From positions 159,825 to 223,824 of the forward strand of contig NZ_LR656172.1 of NCBI RefSeq assembly GCF_902168435.1: a stretch of 64,000 bases of DNA, read 5' to 3'. This stretch comes from Bacillus marasmi. Lineage in GTDB: Bacteria; Bacillota; Bacilli; Bacillales; Cytobacillaceae. The translations under genes were made by a program, and so were the position numbers. Under the pieces are notes generated by a model, which had not been told where the DNA came from, did not search any database, and worked only from the letters and a program-made list of their open reading frames with translations. Positions 63,309-64,000 of this stretch are shown here, in pieces (positions within the stretch are counted from its first letter, which is position 1; the number at the start of each line of letters is the position of its first letter).

Positions 63309-64000
63309 AGTATAGTAAATAGGTCAAATAAATAGAAAAAGGCCACCGTTTTCATTGTAAAATGGAAGAACCTATCACAGAACTTCCGATATTACTACCC
63401 TTCCAAGGAGATGAAAACGATGGCATATTCAATATTTAACCACATACAAGGTAAAAAAGGAAGTCGATGGGCAGAGTTTGTAAGAGAGACAGGGACGGAG
63501 AATCTAATGTTAGTGGCAATCGATGCCGCAAAGTATACACAAAAAGCAATGATTTGTACTTTTTATGGAGACATTTTAGTAAAACCATTTGAATTTGATG
63601 CGTCCATGACAGGTTTCGAATATCTTAATAAGATTATTCGGTCCGAAAAGGTGAAAAATGGACTTAAAGAAGTAGTAGTGGGAATTGAAACCACTGGACA
63701 TTATTACGAGGATCTTGTTAGACGATGCCATTCTGATGGCTATCATGTGAGGACTTTGAATGCTGCGACAACTGCCCAGGAAAGACAAGCCCTATTAAAC
63801 TGGTCGAAAACCGATAATTTAGATTTAATGGCGATTGTTCAATCCATGATTCATGGGCGGGGGACATCGAATGAATTAGCTTCTGGTAATGTTCTTACTT
63901 TACAAAAGCTAACACGTGCCCGTCGTGAATTAGTAGAGGAACGAACAGAGACACAAAATTTGATTCGGATGCATATGGACCATATCTTTAGGGAATTCCA
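63309..64000 (+). mobile_element. IS110-family element, right part outside the window
   Basis: The non-coding left part (about 63309-63419) precedes an IS110-type transposase. In this family one non-coding end encodes the bridge RNA that selects donor and target; which end is used cannot be told here. The left boundary is inferred from the break in the dispersed repeat. Confidence 0.7.
63420..64000 (+). CDS. IS110-family transposase, 3' end cut by window
   Basis: 193 residues visible. The DEDD RuvC-like N-terminal domain shows LVAIDAAKYTQKAMICTFYG (first D), GIETTGHYYEDLVRRC (E) and TDNLDLMAIVQ (D), matching IS110 transposases. AAGGAGATG lies before the ATG at 63420. The C-terminal Tnp_20 domain with its catalytic serine lies beyond the window. 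Confidence 0.88.
   Translation, partial: MAYSIFNHIQGKKGSRWAEFVRETGTENLMLVAIDAAKYTQKAMICTFYGDILVKPFEFDASMTGFEYLNKIIRSEKVKNGLKEVVVGIETTGHYYEDLVRRCHSDGYHVRTLNAATTAQERQALLNWSKTDNLDLMAIVQSMIHGRGTSNELASGNVLTLQKLTRARRELVEERTETQNLIRMHMDHIFREF

Overview
The window looks like chromosome of an endospore-forming, low-GC Gram-positive of the Bacillaceae. The signs are strong AGGAGG-type ribosome sites with many TTG and GTG starts, a BclA-like collagen protein typical of spore surfaces, a glycerol-teichoic-acid gene set (TagB, TagD, TagG, TagH, TagF-like, GtaB, GpsA), FhuF- and DUF3231-type proteins, and rho-independent terminators after many genes. I see no tRNA, rRNA or CRISPR array. About 21 complete copies of a short repeat, core GGTGCCTGTCACC usually followed by CGAATTTTGTCGAA, lie between genes, all in the same orientation.

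Layout. 1-4.8 kb: the 3' part of a TctA-like permease, then mevalonate kinase, diphosphomevalonate decarboxylase and phosphomevalonate kinase in one tight operon, then a flavodoxin. 5.2-7.8 kb: a collagen-like protein with 22 fifteen-residue repeats and a beta-helix tail. 8.0-10.7 kb: a YtrA-type GntR regulator with its ABC exporter. 10.9-20.1 kb: a miscellany (diguanylate cyclase, STAYGREEN homologue, DUF3231, GNAT, DUF4163/DUF3298, DUF4180, VOC proteins, small unknowns). 20.2-22.8 kb: a KAP-like membrane NTPase with a possible nuclease-like tail.

23-42 kb is a cell-wall teichoic acid region: tagH, gtaB, a 1201-residue glycerophosphotransferase/glycosyltransferase with four GW modules inside it, two DUF6270 proteins, gpsA, a beta-helix protein, tagD, tagG, a TagF-like transferase, tagB, and a free-standing copy of the TagH outer domain. 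GpsA and TagD would make CDP-glycerol, TagB and the TagF-like enzymes would build the polymer, and TagG/TagH would export it. 42.5-48.3 kb: an old-yellow-enzyme reductase with an Fnr-type site, an FhuF-like reductase behind a Fur-like box, and a PAS-GGDEF-EAL-PilZ protein.

48.4-63.3 kb is the most unusual part and may be one Ser/Thr-phosphorylation-controlled envelope system: a lipoprotein, an FHA/zinc-ribbon protein, a 1.2-kb array of 24 hairpin repeats with a 52-bp period, a PP2C phosphatase, a transmembrane Ser/Thr kinase, a membrane protein with 17 T-x-V-L motifs (the pT-x-x-L form bound by FHA domains), a 2031-residue Ig-like surface protein with a C-terminal membrane anchor, and a small zinc-ribbon membrane protein. 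Two similar 300-bp leaders precede the lipoprotein/FHA part and the array/phosphatase/kinase part. The window ends in an IS110-family transposase whose left end appears to break one of the dispersed repeats.
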